Assembly: GCF_014192335.1 (NCBI RefSeq)
Contig: NZ_JACHXU010000024.1
Coordinates: forward strand, 62,001-126,000
Length of the DNA stretch: 64,000 nt
Source of the DNA: Aporhodopirellula rubra
GTDB taxonomy: Bacteria > Planctomycetota > Planctomycetia > Pirellulales > Pirellulaceae
Direction of reading: 5' to 3'
Of the stretch, positions 36,712-46,284 are shown piece after piece. The position numbers and the translations under genes are program-made. The notes under the pieces are model-generated. The model was not told the origin of the DNA, made no database searches, and saw only the letters and a program-made list of their open reading frames with translations. How positions within the stretch are numbered: the first letter of the stretch is position 1; each line of letters starts with the position of its first letter.

Positions 36712-37848
36712 GTGAACAGATTGGCCAAGCGAAAGAAGAAACTCATATTCGCGGGGCTGGCGGCGTTGATCGGTTTAATGGGCGGGATGTTACTGCTCGA
36801 AATTGGCTTGCGAGTTTACGTCGCCAGCAGAGGTTGGACGCCCAATTGTTACGTGACAGGAGTTGCGTTTTTCGTCCCGCATGAACAGGCCGGGCACACG
36901 ATGCGTCCGGGGCTGCGGATGAAGTCGTCTGCCTATGACGTCACGATTAACTCATTGGGGCTTCGTGGCGAAGAAGTCGACGTTCAGAAGCCAGACAACG
37001 GTATCCGCGTCATGGTGATTGGTGGCTCGAGTGTTTTTGGCTATCTCGTGCCGGATGGACAGGACTCCTGTTGTGTTCTCGAAGAGATAATGTCAAAAGA
37101 CGAGCGGTACGGCGATTCGAAAGTTCAAGTGCTGAACGCAGGTGTTCCCGGTTACAACATGACGCAGTGCCGTCTGCGTTATGAGTCGGATCTGTCTAAG
37201 TTGAATCCTGATGTCGTGCTAATGTACTTGGGGTGGAACGACATGAAGTTTCTGCTGCAAGACCCGGACTCGGTAGATAGAACACCACCGGCTCCGTCAT
37301 GGTGGACTCGCACGATGGCGACGAGCGTTTTGTACGGCGTGCTTCGATATCGCGTTTTTCCACCGGACTCGCCCGTGTTTGTTCCGCCCGTATCATCGTC
37401 GTCGACTGATGCGGATTTGCGGACAGAATGTGAGGCACAATTTAGAAACGACCTTCAGAGCCTCGTCGAGGCGGTTAGAAACTCGGGTGCGGTACCTGTG
37501 TTGAGTACTCAGTTGATGGCGGCGGGGGCTAGCGATCCTCAGTTGAAACGGTATTTGGGCGATGGGCCTGAACAGATTGAAGCCAATGAACGGCTCGGTC
37601 TTTGGATCACGCAGGTGATCCGTGAAGAGGCGGAGCGATCGCATGTCCCATTGATCGACGTTGCTGATAAGATTGAGTGCAACAACACGCATTTGGGAGA
37701 CGCGATTCATCTGACGCAATTCGGGCATCGAGAGGTCGCGATCTTTTGGGCGGAAGGCCTCTCAGACGCACTTATTAAGATGGAAGATGGTACGCCCGAG
37801 CAATCCGGGGAGAAAACGGAGTTGCGACGTGAGAAGGGATCCGAATGA
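36712..37848 (+). CDS. SGNH/GDSL-type hydrolase, membrane-anchored
   Basis: The protein has 378 residues from a GTG. A basic N terminus and one membrane helix (LIFAGLAALIGLMGGMLLL) anchor it, with the rest outside the cytoplasm. SGNH blocks are seen in order: VMVIGGSSVFGY with the nucleophile Ser, LNAGVPGYNMTQ with the oxyanion Gly, YLGWNDMKF with Asn, and DAIHLTQFGH with the Asp-His dyad. Such enzymes are often O-acetyl esterases or acyltransferases on glycans. Its stop overlaps the carbamoyltransferase start by four bases (ATGA), which makes it the first gene of a four-gene cassette. It may esterify or de-esterify the glycan that the second enzyme modifies. Confidence 0.88.
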   Translation: MNRLAKRKKKLIFAGLAALIGLMGGMLLLEIGLRVYVASRGWTPNCYVTGVAFFVPHEQAGHTMRPGLRMKSSAYDVTINSLGLRGEEVDVQKPDNGIRVMVIGGSSVFGYLVPDGQDSCCVLEEIMSKDERYGDSKVQVLNAGVPGYNMTQCRLRYESDLSKLNPDVVLMYLGWNDMKFLLQDPDSVDRTPPAPSWWTRTMATSVLYGVLRYRVFPPDSPVFVPPVSSSSTDADLRTECEAQFRNDLQSLVEAVRNSGAVPVLSTQLMAAGASDPQLKRYLGDGPEQIEANERLGLWITQVIREEAERSHVPLIDVADKIECNNTHLGDAIHLTQFGHREVAIFWAEGLSDALIKMEDGTPEQSGEKTELRREKGSE

Positions 37849-39674
37849 CGTTAATTCTTGGTGTTTCTGCCTATTACCATGATTCAGCTATCGCGCTGAT
37901 CCAAGACGGCAAGCCGATTGCGGCGGCTAGTGAAGAACGTTTCTCGAGAAAGAAGCAAGATGCGTCATTCCCGAGTTTAGCGTTACAGGCCTGTTTGGAC
38001 GATTCCGGTGTCTGTTTGAGCGACATCGATTACGTCGGGTTCTATGAAAAACCTCTGTTGAAATTCGAGCGGTTGCTCGAAACCTATCTTGCCTATGCAC
38101 CTCGCGGCTATCGATCGTTCGCCCGTGCGATGCCGAGCTGGTTGCAAACGAAGCTTCACTTGCCGCGAGAGATCCGAAAGGAGTTAGGTGACAGCTACAA
38201 ACGGCGGATCGTTTTCTGCGAACACCATGAGTCGCACGCGGCAAGCGCTTTTTATCCGAGTCCGTACCGTGAATCAGCGATCTTAACCATTGACGGTGTT
38301 GGCGAATGGGCAACGACGAGTTGGGGGATCGGAAACGAACATCGAATCGATCTGAAGCAGGAGATTCGCTTTCCACACTCGCTCGGTTTGCTCTATTCCG
38401 CGTTCACGTACTTTTGTGGATTTCGGGTGAACTCAGGCGAATACAAACTAATGGGACTGGCGCCCTATGGTGAGCCGAGGTTCGCCTCTGTTATTCATGA
38501 GCATCTGATAACTCTATTTGATGATGGCAGCTATCGTTTGAACATGGACTTCTTCGAGTTCTGTCATCGGCTACGGATGACAGGCAAACGGCTCGAAAAG
38601 TTGTTAGGTGTTCAGCGTCGATTGCCTGACACGCCGGTACGTGAAGTTGACATGGACATTGCTGCGAGCATCCAAGCCGTGACAGAGGATGTCGTCTTAA
38701 GAATGGCAAATCATGTCCACCGGCAAACGGGTTTAGATTCATTGTGCATGGCAGGCGGCGTAGCGCTCAATTGCGTATCCAATGGCCGTCTATTGCGAGA
38801 GGGGCCCTTCAAGAAAATATGGGTGCAACCCGCCGCGGGAGACGCCGGTGGTGCGCTCGGGATCGCGTGGTCGATTTGGCATCAGATGCTGGGGAATCCG
38901 AGGACAATGAATCCCCACGATTGTCAAGAAGGTTCGTTTCTCGGTCCGGCACTCGATCCCGAAGTCGAGGTTGCAGCCCTCCTGGGCCAGGGAGCGGTAG
39001 CGAAGCAATACGATCACGAAGAGGACCTCTGTGGATGCGTCGCCAGCTTGATCGCGAGCGGCCGTGTCGTTGGATGGGCACAGGGCAGAATGGAATTTGG
39101 CCCCCGCTCGCTGGGCAATCGCAGTATCCTGGGAGACCCTCGCAATCCTGAAATGCAAAGCACGATGAATCTGAAAATCAAATATCGTGAATCATTTCGT
39201 CCGTTTGCACCGTCTGTTCTACGCGAACACGCTCGCGAGTATTTCCAGATGGCGGAGGATTCAGACCAGCCTTACATGTTGTTCACGTCATACGTGAACG
39301 AGGAAAACCGCGTTGAGCAGGATCCTGCCGCAACCGGAATTGATCGTGTTCGAGCGGTTCGAAGCGACTTGCCCGCAATCACACACTTAGACTATTCCGC
39401 TCGAGTGCAAACGGTCGATCCCGTTCGGCATCCTCGATACCACGCACTCATCAGCGAATTCAATCGGCAAACCGGTTGCCCGGTCCTGATCAACACGAGT
39501 TTCAACGTTCGAGGCGAACCAATTGTTCAGAGTGCGGCGGACGCCTACCGCTGTTTTATGGCGACCGAGATGGAAGTTCTCGTGGTGGGTGATTACGTTT
39601 TCCTCAAGGAAGAACAACCCGAATCGATGCGGCAATCGAGCGAACACTATCTGTCTGAATTGGAGCCGGATTGA
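37845..39674 (+). CDS. NodU/CmcH-family carbamoyltransferase
   Basis: The protein has 609 residues. The N-terminal Kae1/YrdC-linked kinase-like fold starts ILGVSAYYHDSAIALIQDG. CEHHESHAASAFYPSPY carries the metal-binding histidines, and GGVALNCVSNGRL and the C-terminal block EFGPRSLGNRSILGDPR bind carbamoyl-adenylate. The family transfers a carbamoyl group from carbamoyl phosphate, through carbamoyl-AMP, to a hydroxyl of sugars or antibiotics. It has no signal peptide, so it is cytoplasmic. Coupling to an SGNH hydrolase, an SxtJ-like protein and a DUF5989 peptide suggests carbamoylation of a lipid-linked or exported glycan. The acceptor is unknown. Confidence 0.94.
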   Translation: MTLILGVSAYYHDSAIALIQDGKPIAAASEERFSRKKQDASFPSLALQACLDDSGVCLSDIDYVGFYEKPLLKFERLLETYLAYAPRGYRSFARAMPSWLQTKLHLPREIRKELGDSYKRRIVFCEHHESHAASAFYPSPYRESAILTIDGVGEWATTSWGIGNEHRIDLKQEIRFPHSLGLLYSAFTYFCGFRVNSGEYKLMGLAPYGEPRFASVIHEHLITLFDDGSYRLNMDFFEFCHRLRMTGKRLEKLLGVQRRLPDTPVREVDMDIAASIQAVTEDVVLRMANHVHRQTGLDSLCMAGGVALNCVSNGRLLREGPFKKIWVQPAAGDAGGALGIAWSIWHQMLGNPRTMNPHDCQEGSFLGPALDPEVEVAALLGQGAVAKQYDHEEDLCGCVASLIASGRVVGWAQGRMEFGPRSLGNRSILGDPRNPEMQSTMNLKIKYRESFRPFAPSVLREHAREYFQMAEDSDQPYMLFTSYVNEENRVEQDPAATGIDRVRAVRSDLPAITHLDYSARVQTVDPVRHPRYHALISEFNRQTGCPVLINTSFNVRGEPIVQSAADAYRCFMATEMEVLVVGDYVFLKEEQPESMRQSSEHYLSELEPD

Positions 39675-40096
39675 TGCCACTGATTGATTTGCATGCCGCT
39701 CCCAACAAATCGATGCGACGTTGGTTCGGATTGTCGCTCGGTATTGTATTGGCAATTCTAGCGATCATGGCTGCTCCGGCTGGCATGTTCCGACAGGCGA
39801 TTTTTGTCGGCGCCGTTTCAGTCGTCGGTGTTTACTATCTGAGTCCACGGACTCAGTTGCCAATCATTCGCGGCTGGCAGTGGATCACTTTTCCGATTGC
39901 CTGGTTGGTGGGACACTTCCTTTTTGGGATGGTCTTTTTCGGCATTATCACTCCCTTGGGATTTTTGCTCCGATTGTTTGGCCATGATCCGCTGAACCTG
40001 AGACGCGAGAATCATGTGAAATCCGCGTGGGAAGACAAAGCGTGCGTGAAGGACGTAGGCAATGAAGACCCAACCCGCTACTTCAAGCAGTTTTAA
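39674..40096 (+). CDS. SxtJ-like small membrane protein
   Basis: The 140-residue protein has three or four membrane helices (about 16-35, 42-55, 68-85 and 90-105) and a polar tail with WEDKACVKDVG. The pattern matches the SxtJ family, named from the saxitoxin cluster, where it lies beside the O-carbamoyltransferase SxtI. The ATG at 39674 shares one base with the preceding stop (TGATG). Its companion genes here are again a carbamoyltransferase and a DUF5989 peptide. The biochemical role is unknown; it could anchor or regulate the carbamoyltransferase at the membrane. Confidence 0.82.
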   Translation: MPLIDLHAAPNKSMRRWFGLSLGIVLAILAIMAAPAGMFRQAIFVGAVSVVGVYYLSPRTQLPIIRGWQWITFPIAWLVGHFLFGMVFFGIITPLGFLLRLFGHDPLNLRRENHVKSAWEDKACVKDVGNEDPTRYFKQF

Positions 40097-40104
40097 GGTT
40101 TCCA

Positions 40105-40323
40105 ATGGCAGATGAAATTCAGCCCCGCGAATCCGAACAGAAATCCGAGTTCGAGCGAGAAGCCGCTCGCGATGAAACGGGGATTGTTCGTGAGTTCGTC
40201 CAGTTCTTGGTCGAGAACAAGAAATGGTGGCTCGCGCCGCTGATTGGTTCTCTCTTACTTCTTGGACTCATTAGTCTGTTAGCGGCGGGCGGTGCCGCTC
40301 CGTTCATCTACACACTGTTTTGA
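40105..40323 (+). CDS. DUF5989 family small membrane protein
   Basis: The 72-residue protein has a charged N terminus, the conserved segment REFVQFLVENKKWWLAPL and one C-terminal membrane helix (LLLLGLISLLAAGGAAPFIY). This is the DUF5989 signature, which appears repeatedly next to SxtJ-like proteins and carbamoyltransferases. It begins eight bases after the SxtJ-like stop and ends the cassette. It probably forms a membrane complex with its neighbours. Nothing biochemical is known. Confidence 0.85.
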   Translation: MADEIQPRESEQKSEFEREAARDETGIVREFVQFLVENKKWWLAPLIGSLLLLGLISLLAAGGAAPFIYTLF

Positions 40324-40637
40324 GCTATTTGTTCTTCCAGAATGGCCATCGTCGCCCGACGGTGGACCGCGACCTGTCGAACCTTGGCTTTCTATCACGA
40401 GCCCGGTTTGTGTTGAGTTGTTGTCCCCATACGACGCTGCTTTTAGGCAGACGGGTTAGGGCTCAGCTGTCGTGTGGATGTTTTCTCGAAGGGGCCAACA
40501 GCGATCGGTGATGGCAATTCTTGGTATCAAGAGACTGAGCGGCGTGCAGAGAGGCGTTGTTTAGCAATTCCGTTACCAATTAGGTGAGGAATGTCGCGGT
40601 GAAAGTGAAACGCGATGCGGTTGCTTTTCGGTGGCAT
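40324..40637. other. Interval between convergent units, no gene seen
   Basis: About 314 bases lie between the DUF5989 stop and the terminator of the convergent sulfatase. No ORF with family features and no clear plus-strand terminator was seen. Confidence 0.35.
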
Positions 40638-40686
40638 AAAAAAACGGGACGATACCTGCTGCGGTTCCGCAGCGAATATCGTCCCG
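40638..40686 (-). terminator. Strong intrinsic terminator of the sulfatase gene
   Basis: Read on the minus strand, a long stem-loop starts CGGGACGATA (40677-40686) and pairs back at 40645-40654. The inner perfect stem is GCTGCGG/CCGCAGC around a two-base loop. Seven consecutive T residues (40638-40644) follow directly. It lies 28 bases after the sulfatase stop and is the clearest rho-independent terminator in the window. Confidence 0.9.
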
Positions 40687-40714
40687 TAGTAGCGTAGTTT
40701 ACGCTCTCGTCAGA

Positions 40715-42511
40715 TCAGTCGAGACCTGTGACGATGACGTAGTACGCGCCGAGTTCTCCTTCGGGGATCTCGAAAATGGGCGCGAGTTGATAGGAGCCTT
40801 GTTTGAGCTCGGTCTCGAAGCTGACTTCTTCGGCACCGCTCGGAACGGGTTTGCGGTCGAGGTCTTCGTTATCGATTCGCAGGACCGCGTGCGTCGCGCC
40901 GATGGCGTTGCCGGGTGTTGCTCGAAATGGCACGGTGGCTCCGGGGACGTTCTCGCCCGGTGGCAGCGACGCGTTAATCGCGACCCCGGATTCGACTGGC
41001 CAACGGCGAAGTGAGACTTGGTATTTGCCATCGCGGACCACCTTGACTGCCCAATAGCCTTTGTGGGTCAGTTTGTCGGCGTCCGGGCTTTTTCGATCGG
41101 CTTCGCGAATCGATCCTTGGTGCCACGGCGGATAGATCTTTTGAATCCAATCGTGGGCAGTCAGGCTGACAACGGGGTGGTCTTTGTGTCCGAGGTAGAT
41201 TTCGGTTGTTTGCGAAAATGATGGTTCGATGTCGGCCCACCATTTGTCGTAGAACTCACGCATCGTCTCGACGACTTCGGGATGTTCTTTTGCGATGTCG
41301 TTCTTTTGACCAGGGTCGACATCGATCGCGTAGAGTTGTTTTCGATTGACGAGGCGATACTTTTGTGACATGACCGCGGAGCTACGCCATTTAATCGGGT
41401 CTCTCACACGCTGAGAATCGCTGATGACGAAACGTTCGGGCCAATCGACGTCCTTGGTTGGGTCCAGCAGTGCGGCGATCGAGAGGCCGTCAAACTTCAC
41501 ACCTTCGGGTTTCTTGACGCCCGTCATCTCGAGCAGTGTGGGCACGATGTCGACGGCATGGGTCAACGTTTTAACGTCGTGTTGTTTGGTGATTCCACCG
41601 GCGGGCCAATGCAGGAAAAAGGGAACACGGTGACCTCCGTCATAGGGACTCCCTTTGCCGGCTTTCATGCCCGCGTTGTAGATCTTCGCGCCGCTGGCAG
41701 TTCCGTTGTCGGTTGTGAAAATGAAAATCGTATCGTCAGCAATTCCCAGGTCGGCGATGAGTTTGCGGGTTTTCCCAACGTTGTCATCGATGTTCGTAAT
41801 CATGCCGTAGAACGCGGCGATGCTTTCGGATTGCCCCTCATACATGTCGATGTATTTCTGTGGGCAGTGAAGAGGTTTGTGGGGAGCGTTCGGAGAGATG
41901 TACGCAAAGAACGGTTTCTCTTCTTTGGCACATCGTGTGATGAACTCGTTGGCTTGCGCGAAGAAGACATCGGTGCAGAAGCCTTTCGCGGGGACGACCT
42001 TTCCGTTGTGGAAGTACGACCCGTCGAAGTAGGCGTTGTCCCATAAGTCAGGCGTTTGCCCGATGCCGCCACCGCCGTGACGGTAGACTTCGGTGAAGCC
42101 GCGATCCTCGGGACGATAGGGATAGTTGTCGCCGAGGTGCCATTTGCCGAACATGCCGGTCTGGTAGCCGGCGTCACTGAACATTTGCCCGATCGTGACT
42201 TCGTTCTCACGCAGCATCGATCGTCCCATAATCGTGTGCCAGACGCCGGTGCGGTTGGTCCAGTGACCTGTCAGCAGCGAACAACGTGTCGGTGAGCACG
42301 TCGGGGCAACGTGATAGTCGCTGAGTCCGGAGCTTTGCGAAGCAAGATGATTGATGTTTGGGGTTTTGATGATTGGATTGCCCGTGCAGGCCAAGTCTCC
42401 GTAGCCTTGGTCGTCGGTGATGACGAAAACCACGTTCGTGGCGGATGCAGGTAGCATGCCGGTTAGGCACAGCCCGAGGCTGAGCAGATAGAGTCGAAGT
42501 CGAAATACCAT
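40715..42511 (-). CDS. Sulfatase with canonical C-S-P-T-R site and C-terminal extension
   Basis: The 598-residue protein has a signal peptide (LYLLSLGLCLTGMLPASA). The arylsulfatase-type core has FVITDDQGYGDLACTGNP, the formylglycine site CSPTR at Cys72 with CSLLTGHWTNRTG, MFGKWHLGDNYPYRPEDRGF, and FTTDNGTASGAKIYNAGMKAGKG for the remaining ligands. After the catalytic core (about residue 460) an extra 130-residue beta-rich domain follows, with RRWPVESG. It may be a carbohydrate-binding or structural module seen in some planctomycete sulfatases. It is a single-gene unit ended by a strong terminator and well separated from the 30-kb block. The substrate is unknown. Confidence 0.92.
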   Translation of the reverse strand: MVFRLRLYLLSLGLCLTGMLPASATNVVFVITDDQGYGDLACTGNPIIKTPNINHLASQSSGLSDYHVAPTCSPTRCSLLTGHWTNRTGVWHTIMGRSMLRENEVTIGQMFSDAGYQTGMFGKWHLGDNYPYRPEDRGFTEVYRHGGGGIGQTPDLWDNAYFDGSYFHNGKVVPAKGFCTDVFFAQANEFITRCAKEEKPFFAYISPNAPHKPLHCPQKYIDMYEGQSESIAAFYGMITNIDDNVGKTRKLIADLGIADDTIFIFTTDNGTASGAKIYNAGMKAGKGSPYDGGHRVPFFLHWPAGGITKQHDVKTLTHAVDIVPTLLEMTGVKKPEGVKFDGLSIAALLDPTKDVDWPERFVISDSQRVRDPIKWRSSAVMSQKYRLVNRKQLYAIDVDPGQKNDIAKEHPEVVETMREFYDKWWADIEPSFSQTTEIYLGHKDHPVVSLTAHDWIQKIYPPWHQGSIREADRKSPDADKLTHKGYWAVKVVRDGKYQVSLRRWPVESGVAINASLPPGENVPGATVPFRATPGNAIGATHAVLRIDNEDLDRKPVPSGAEEVSFETELKQGSYQLAPIFEIPEGELGAYYVIVTGLD

Positions 42512-42843
42512 GAGAGTTCGTGAAGAAAAGGGGGGAGAATGAGCTAGATACCGATCGCAGACGCGTCAATGCTCTGTGTCGGTGTGAGCTATTCTAACCA
42601 GTTTCCGGCCGCGATGAGTGGTTGCTCAATAGACTGGCGAAACGCGGTGCGTCCGCTCTCTTTGGCGCGAACGTTGATGGGGCAGTCGGCAGATTGTGCT
42701 TGTAACTCGGTGCTTCGAGATGGAACGCACTGCCCGGTTGGTGAGACGGCGGAATCGTTGCCGGCAAGAGTCTCAGCGAGACTCGTTTTCAAGAGAAGAG
42801 TGGATTTGGGACACGCGTTCTCGAATTCCGCTCGCGTCGGGGA
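42512..42843. other. 332-bp interval with a short perfect hairpin
   Basis: This lies between two minus-strand genes. A 7-bp perfect stem, GAGTCTC/GAGACTC with loop AGC, is at 42768-42784, about 60 bases downstream of the squalene-cyclase-like gene. No U-tract follows on the minus strand. No gene is supported. Confidence 0.35.
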
Positions 42844-45729
42844 TCAGTCTTCGCCTGCGGTTTCTTCGTAGATCGGCAGGTGGCGGTAATAGACTTCTAG
42901 ATTGAGCAGGTTCATCGCTGAAACATAGAGCCGGCCGCCGTGGGGACTCCAACGATCGGGTACCGGATATTCGGGGTCCCAACTGCCGGCTTCGGGTCCG
43001 CGTTTGATCTGGCTGTCGATCAAAACCGGCGTCAGGTAACCGCTCCACTTCTTCCAGTAATCGCCGCCCATGTGGAACATGACTTGGGTCGCGTAGTACC
43101 AGTAATACGTGTCACGCATTGGTGCCCGACGGGTTCCGATCTTCGGTGGGCTCGCGAGGATATAGTCAGCTGCCGACTGCATGTCGGGATTCTCGCGACT
43201 CCAACCGGAATACATCCGCATCAGAATGCCGACGGATGTCATCGTCGGTGACGGACGACGCCCGTGGGCTTGTTGCGGCGTGTCCGGTGCATACGGGTTG
43301 TAAACGTAAAGGTCGCGTCGCGTTGGGCTGACCTTCGCCAAACTCAACCAGCGATCGATGCCTTTGTAGACATCCGGCGATACGTCGAGGTTCGACAACT
43401 CGCCACTCTTGACGGCCATCATCATCCAACCGGTAACGGACGTGTCGCTGCTGACTTGCGGCGTGTATCGCCAACCGCCACGACGACGATGCTGTGTCGC
43501 TTCGATATAGTTGATGCATTGCTGAGCCGGTTCACGCAGTTCGCTGTCCTGCGTCATGCCGTAGGCTTCGCATAACGCCAGCGATGCGATGCCGTGCGAA
43601 TACAGGGCAACGTTCTGATCGCTGACCGCGTTCTCGAGACGGTAGAGATCGCCGTTGGATTTCTGGTTTTGAATCAGGAAGGCGAGTCCCTTGGCAACGA
43701 CCGACGCGTATTGATGTTGTCGGTGCGTGTATCCGGCACCTTGGAAGGCCAGCAAGCACATTCCCGTTGCGGCGGTATCGCTTTGCAGAAGCACTTCTTC
43801 GCCGTGCCCTTGCAACGACCAACTGCCGTCTTCGTTCTGCAAGGATGCGAGGTACGCGAGTCCGAGTTCGATGGCTTCTTCAGTTGCAGGCCCGACCATT
43901 CCTGCTGGTGCGGGGGCGGCTCCGCCATTGGTACGTTGGACCCGTCGGCTGAATTTTTCGACTGCGGCAATTGCCATTCCCGCCGGGGTTACGGGGCCGC
44001 CGACTTCACGTCGTTCTCGCCGATCACGGGAAAGGTCCATCGAGGCCATTTCGACGGGATCCGTCGATGGGATCACACCGGCTTTCTCTGCAAACGCTTT
44101 CGCGAGTCCGGCTGGTCCTTCGGGTGCGGCCAAGTCGAACATCGGGTCGGCTGTTGTGGAAAGATCGGGGAGTCCGTCATCGTCAGCGCGAGCGGAACGT
44201 TCGATTTCCGTGTTCCGCATCGCACGTTCGGCGGCGTCGTCGGTTTTCTGCCCCGCGTCGCCGGATTCGGATTGGGCATCGGCGAGCATCTCCGCGATCG
44301 CGCCGGCGTCGGGTGCGTCCCCGGCAGCTTGGCCTTGGCCAGATCGTCCGCGTCGCCGGGTGGATCGGGGCCGACTGAATTCTTGCATTTCAACGGTCGG
44401 TTGAGGCAATCCCGCCATCGACGCTAGCTCGCTACGTTGGGGCAGATTACCGGCGGATTCATCAATCTGCGACGTGACGGCCGGTGCGGACGAATCCGAT
44501 GCGGCGGCTGACAGCTGTGCTCCCACCGCTTCGCTGCGGCGTTCGATCGGGGTGTCGATCGGCGCGATCATCCGTTCGGCGGTCACGTCCAGTTTCGCGA
44601 TCGCGACCGAAGGCGGGGCGGGCGCGGAACCGGCGGGGGCCGCGCGATCGGGACGCCTACGTTGACTGCGTTGACGAGACAGACCGGACGTGCCAACTTG
44701 CGGCATCGCGTCGGCGAGTTTTCGGATCGCGGGTGTGGGGGACGGCAACGGTTCGACGCGTGGCAGATCCGGGGCCGCAGCGGCGATCGATACCGTGGGG
44801 CTCGGACGACGGCGTTCGGCACGACTCGGCGTGGTCGGCTTCTCCGCACGAGCGACTTGAGCCGATGGCATGGGGGTGGTTTCCACGGTCGGTGCCTGCG
44901 GCGACGCTTGAGCGGGCATCGCAGGTGTATCGCGTTGCATGCGGCGACGTGCCAACTTCGACGGTGCGTCCGCGGGCTTCGGAATCGAGGCTTCTGGTTC
45001 GGGCCGTTCCATCAGGAATTTGCGAGGCGCCGGTTTCGGCTTTTCACGCGGCCTAGGTATCTCTAGCTGCGGTGCCGAACGTGCGACCGGTGGCAACTTT
45101 CGCTCCTCACGTGGGACGACGCGCGAGGTCGTTTCGGCATCAACGGGTTGGGACCAGTCAGGCGTGACCGCTTCGGTTTCCTCTGGTTTTTGAAAAAGAT
45201 ATTCCGGCACCGTTTTGCGAATCGGAGAACGCTCGGGCTTCGCGCCCGCGAACGCCTCGGGAAAGTAATGCGGGAAAATCACCAACTGCACGGCCAGAAT
45301 CAGCAGCAAGAGATGGACGATCGTACTGAATAAGAAACCGACCTGGATCGATTTCTGAACGAACTGCGATGCGATGAAATGCAATACAAACGAAATGGCG
45401 ATGGTGATCAGAGGCACCGCGATCAGGTAAGTCATCCGGTTATGCAGAATCCGCGTGTCTTCGAACGACAGATAATTCCACACCATGTACAGCACGAGAC
45501 CGCCGAGAGCCGCCATGCCGACATCGAGCGGCCACATCCGTTCGACACCTTCCTCGTCAACCTCATCGATCGGGAACAGCGGGTTGGCGGGTGGCGAATG
45601 GGCAGCGGGTGACTGCGCAAACGGAATCCTGCCGGTCGACGCCATGCCTCCCGGAGGTGGTGGTCCCGGTGGCAATTGCGACGATGCCTTCGTCGGCTTT
45701 CTCGGTCGTTTCGGATCGATGGAAGACAC
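42844..45729 (-). CDS. Large membrane protein with TonB-like architecture and squalene-cyclase-like (prenyltransferase-repeat) C-terminal domain
   Basis: The protein has 961 residues from a GTG. A Pro-rich cytoplasmic N terminus is followed by three membrane helices (about 70-92, 98-122 and 130-152). A long Pro/Ala/Lys-rich spacer with repeats such as PRPREKPKPAPRK runs to about residue 600. The final 340 residues are an (alpha/alpha)6 prenyltransferase/squalene-oxidase repeat domain: GLAYLASLQNEDGSW, TGMCLLAFQGAGY, KGLAFLIQNQKSNGDLY, RRGGWRY and TSVTGWMMMAV. No D-x-D-D cyclase motif is present, so it is probably not a terpene cyclase. Eight bases separate it from ExbD. The position and shape suggest a TonB-like periplasm-spanning arm with an unusual terminal domain. 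Confidence 0.82.
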   Translation of the reverse strand: MSSIDPKRPRKPTKASSQLPPGPPPPGGMASTGRIPFAQSPAAHSPPANPLFPIDEVDEEGVERMWPLDVGMAALGGLVLYMVWNYLSFEDTRILHNRMTYLIAVPLITIAISFVLHFIASQFVQKSIQVGFLFSTIVHLLLLILAVQLVIFPHYFPEAFAGAKPERSPIRKTVPEYLFQKPEETEAVTPDWSQPVDAETTSRVVPREERKLPPVARSAPQLEIPRPREKPKPAPRKFLMERPEPEASIPKPADAPSKLARRRMQRDTPAMPAQASPQAPTVETTPMPSAQVARAEKPTTPSRAERRRPSPTVSIAAAAPDLPRVEPLPSPTPAIRKLADAMPQVGTSGLSRQRSQRRRPDRAAPAGSAPAPPSVAIAKLDVTAERMIAPIDTPIERRSEAVGAQLSAAASDSSAPAVTSQIDESAGNLPQRSELASMAGLPQPTVEMQEFSRPRSTRRRGRSGQGQAAGDAPDAGAIAEMLADAQSESGDAGQKTDDAAERAMRNTEIERSARADDDGLPDLSTTADPMFDLAAPEGPAGLAKAFAEKAGVIPSTDPVEMASMDLSRDRRERREVGGPVTPAGMAIAAVEKFSRRVQRTNGGAAPAPAGMVGPATEEAIELGLAYLASLQNEDGSWSLQGHGEEVLLQSDTAATGMCLLAFQGAGYTHRQHQYASVVAKGLAFLIQNQKSNGDLYRLENAVSDQNVALYSHGIASLALCEAYGMTQDSELREPAQQCINYIEATQHRRRGGWRYTPQVSSDTSVTGWMMMAVKSGELSNLDVSPDVYKGIDRWLSLAKVSPTRRDLYVYNPYAPDTPQQAHGRRPSPTMTSVGILMRMYSGWSRENPDMQSAADYILASPPKIGTRRAPMRDTYYWYYATQVMFHMGGDYWKKWSGYLTPVLIDSQIKRGPEAGSWDPEYPVPDRWSPHGGRLYVSAMNLLNLEVYYRHLPIYEETAGED

Positions 45730-45737
45730 GGTGATGT

Positions 45738-46160
45738 TTAACCTGCGGGACCGTCTTTGGTCGTAACCGAATAGTCGCTCACGCCCGTTCGGTTGCAGAC
45801 GTCCATGACGTTCACAACGGGTTGAAAACTCGTCGACTGATCCGCACGGATCACGACGGTTTGATTGGTCGGATTATTCGCCACCGCTTTCTTGAGTAGC
45901 TCTTCGAGTTCCTCGAGTGGAGTGACTTTGCCACGCAAGTAAACTTTGCCTGCCTCATCGATATCGACGACCACCTCGCGTGGTTTGCTGGTCATCGGCA
46001 CGGCGCTGGTCGCCGAGGGCAGCACAATGTCGAGGCGGCGTTCTTCGTCTTCAAACTCACTCGTGACGAGAAAGAAGATCAGCAACAGGAAGACGACGTC
46101 GATCAGCGGCGTCAGGCTGAGCGTCCCGGCGACATTCGATTTCTTGAGTTCGATAGCCAT
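45738..46160 (-). CDS. ExbD/TolR-family biopolymer transport protein
   Basis: The 140-residue protein has one N-terminal membrane helix with the proton-path Asp in LTPLIDVVFLLLIFFLV (Asp21). A periplasmic domain with VVVDIDEAGKVYLRG and VVIRADQSTSFQPVV follows. ExbD and TolR form a proton-driven motor with ExbB or TolQ. The gene follows the ExbB gene by 125 bases and precedes the TonB-shaped gene by 8, so motor, stator and arm appear together. I avoid the symbol exbD because the cargo and partner are not the classical iron-uptake ones. Confidence 0.93.
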   Translation of the reverse strand: MAIELKKSNVAGTLSLTPLIDVVFLLLIFFLVTSEFEDEERRLDIVLPSATSAVPMTSKPREVVVDIDEAGKVYLRGKVTPLEELEELLKKAVANNPTNQTVVIRADQSTSFQPVVNVMDVCNRTGVSDYSVTTKDGPAG

Positions 46161-46284
46161 GCGTGGTGGGCTTCAATGGTACGGTGAGATTCGCGGACAG
46201 GACGAGTGACACGGAACGACGGACGGCAACGATCGGAAAAAAACTATGACGTTCAGTCATCAACGTCTTTGTGAAATGATCAAT

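Noticed and set aside
40320-40511. Plus-strand ORF of 63 codons after DUF5989
   Set aside because: Starts by overlapping the stop in another frame, and the product has no protein-like pattern.
42844-45729. Squalene-hopene cyclase as an enzyme call
   Set aside because: The repeat fold is there but the D-x-D-D catalytic motif is not, and the architecture is TonB-like.
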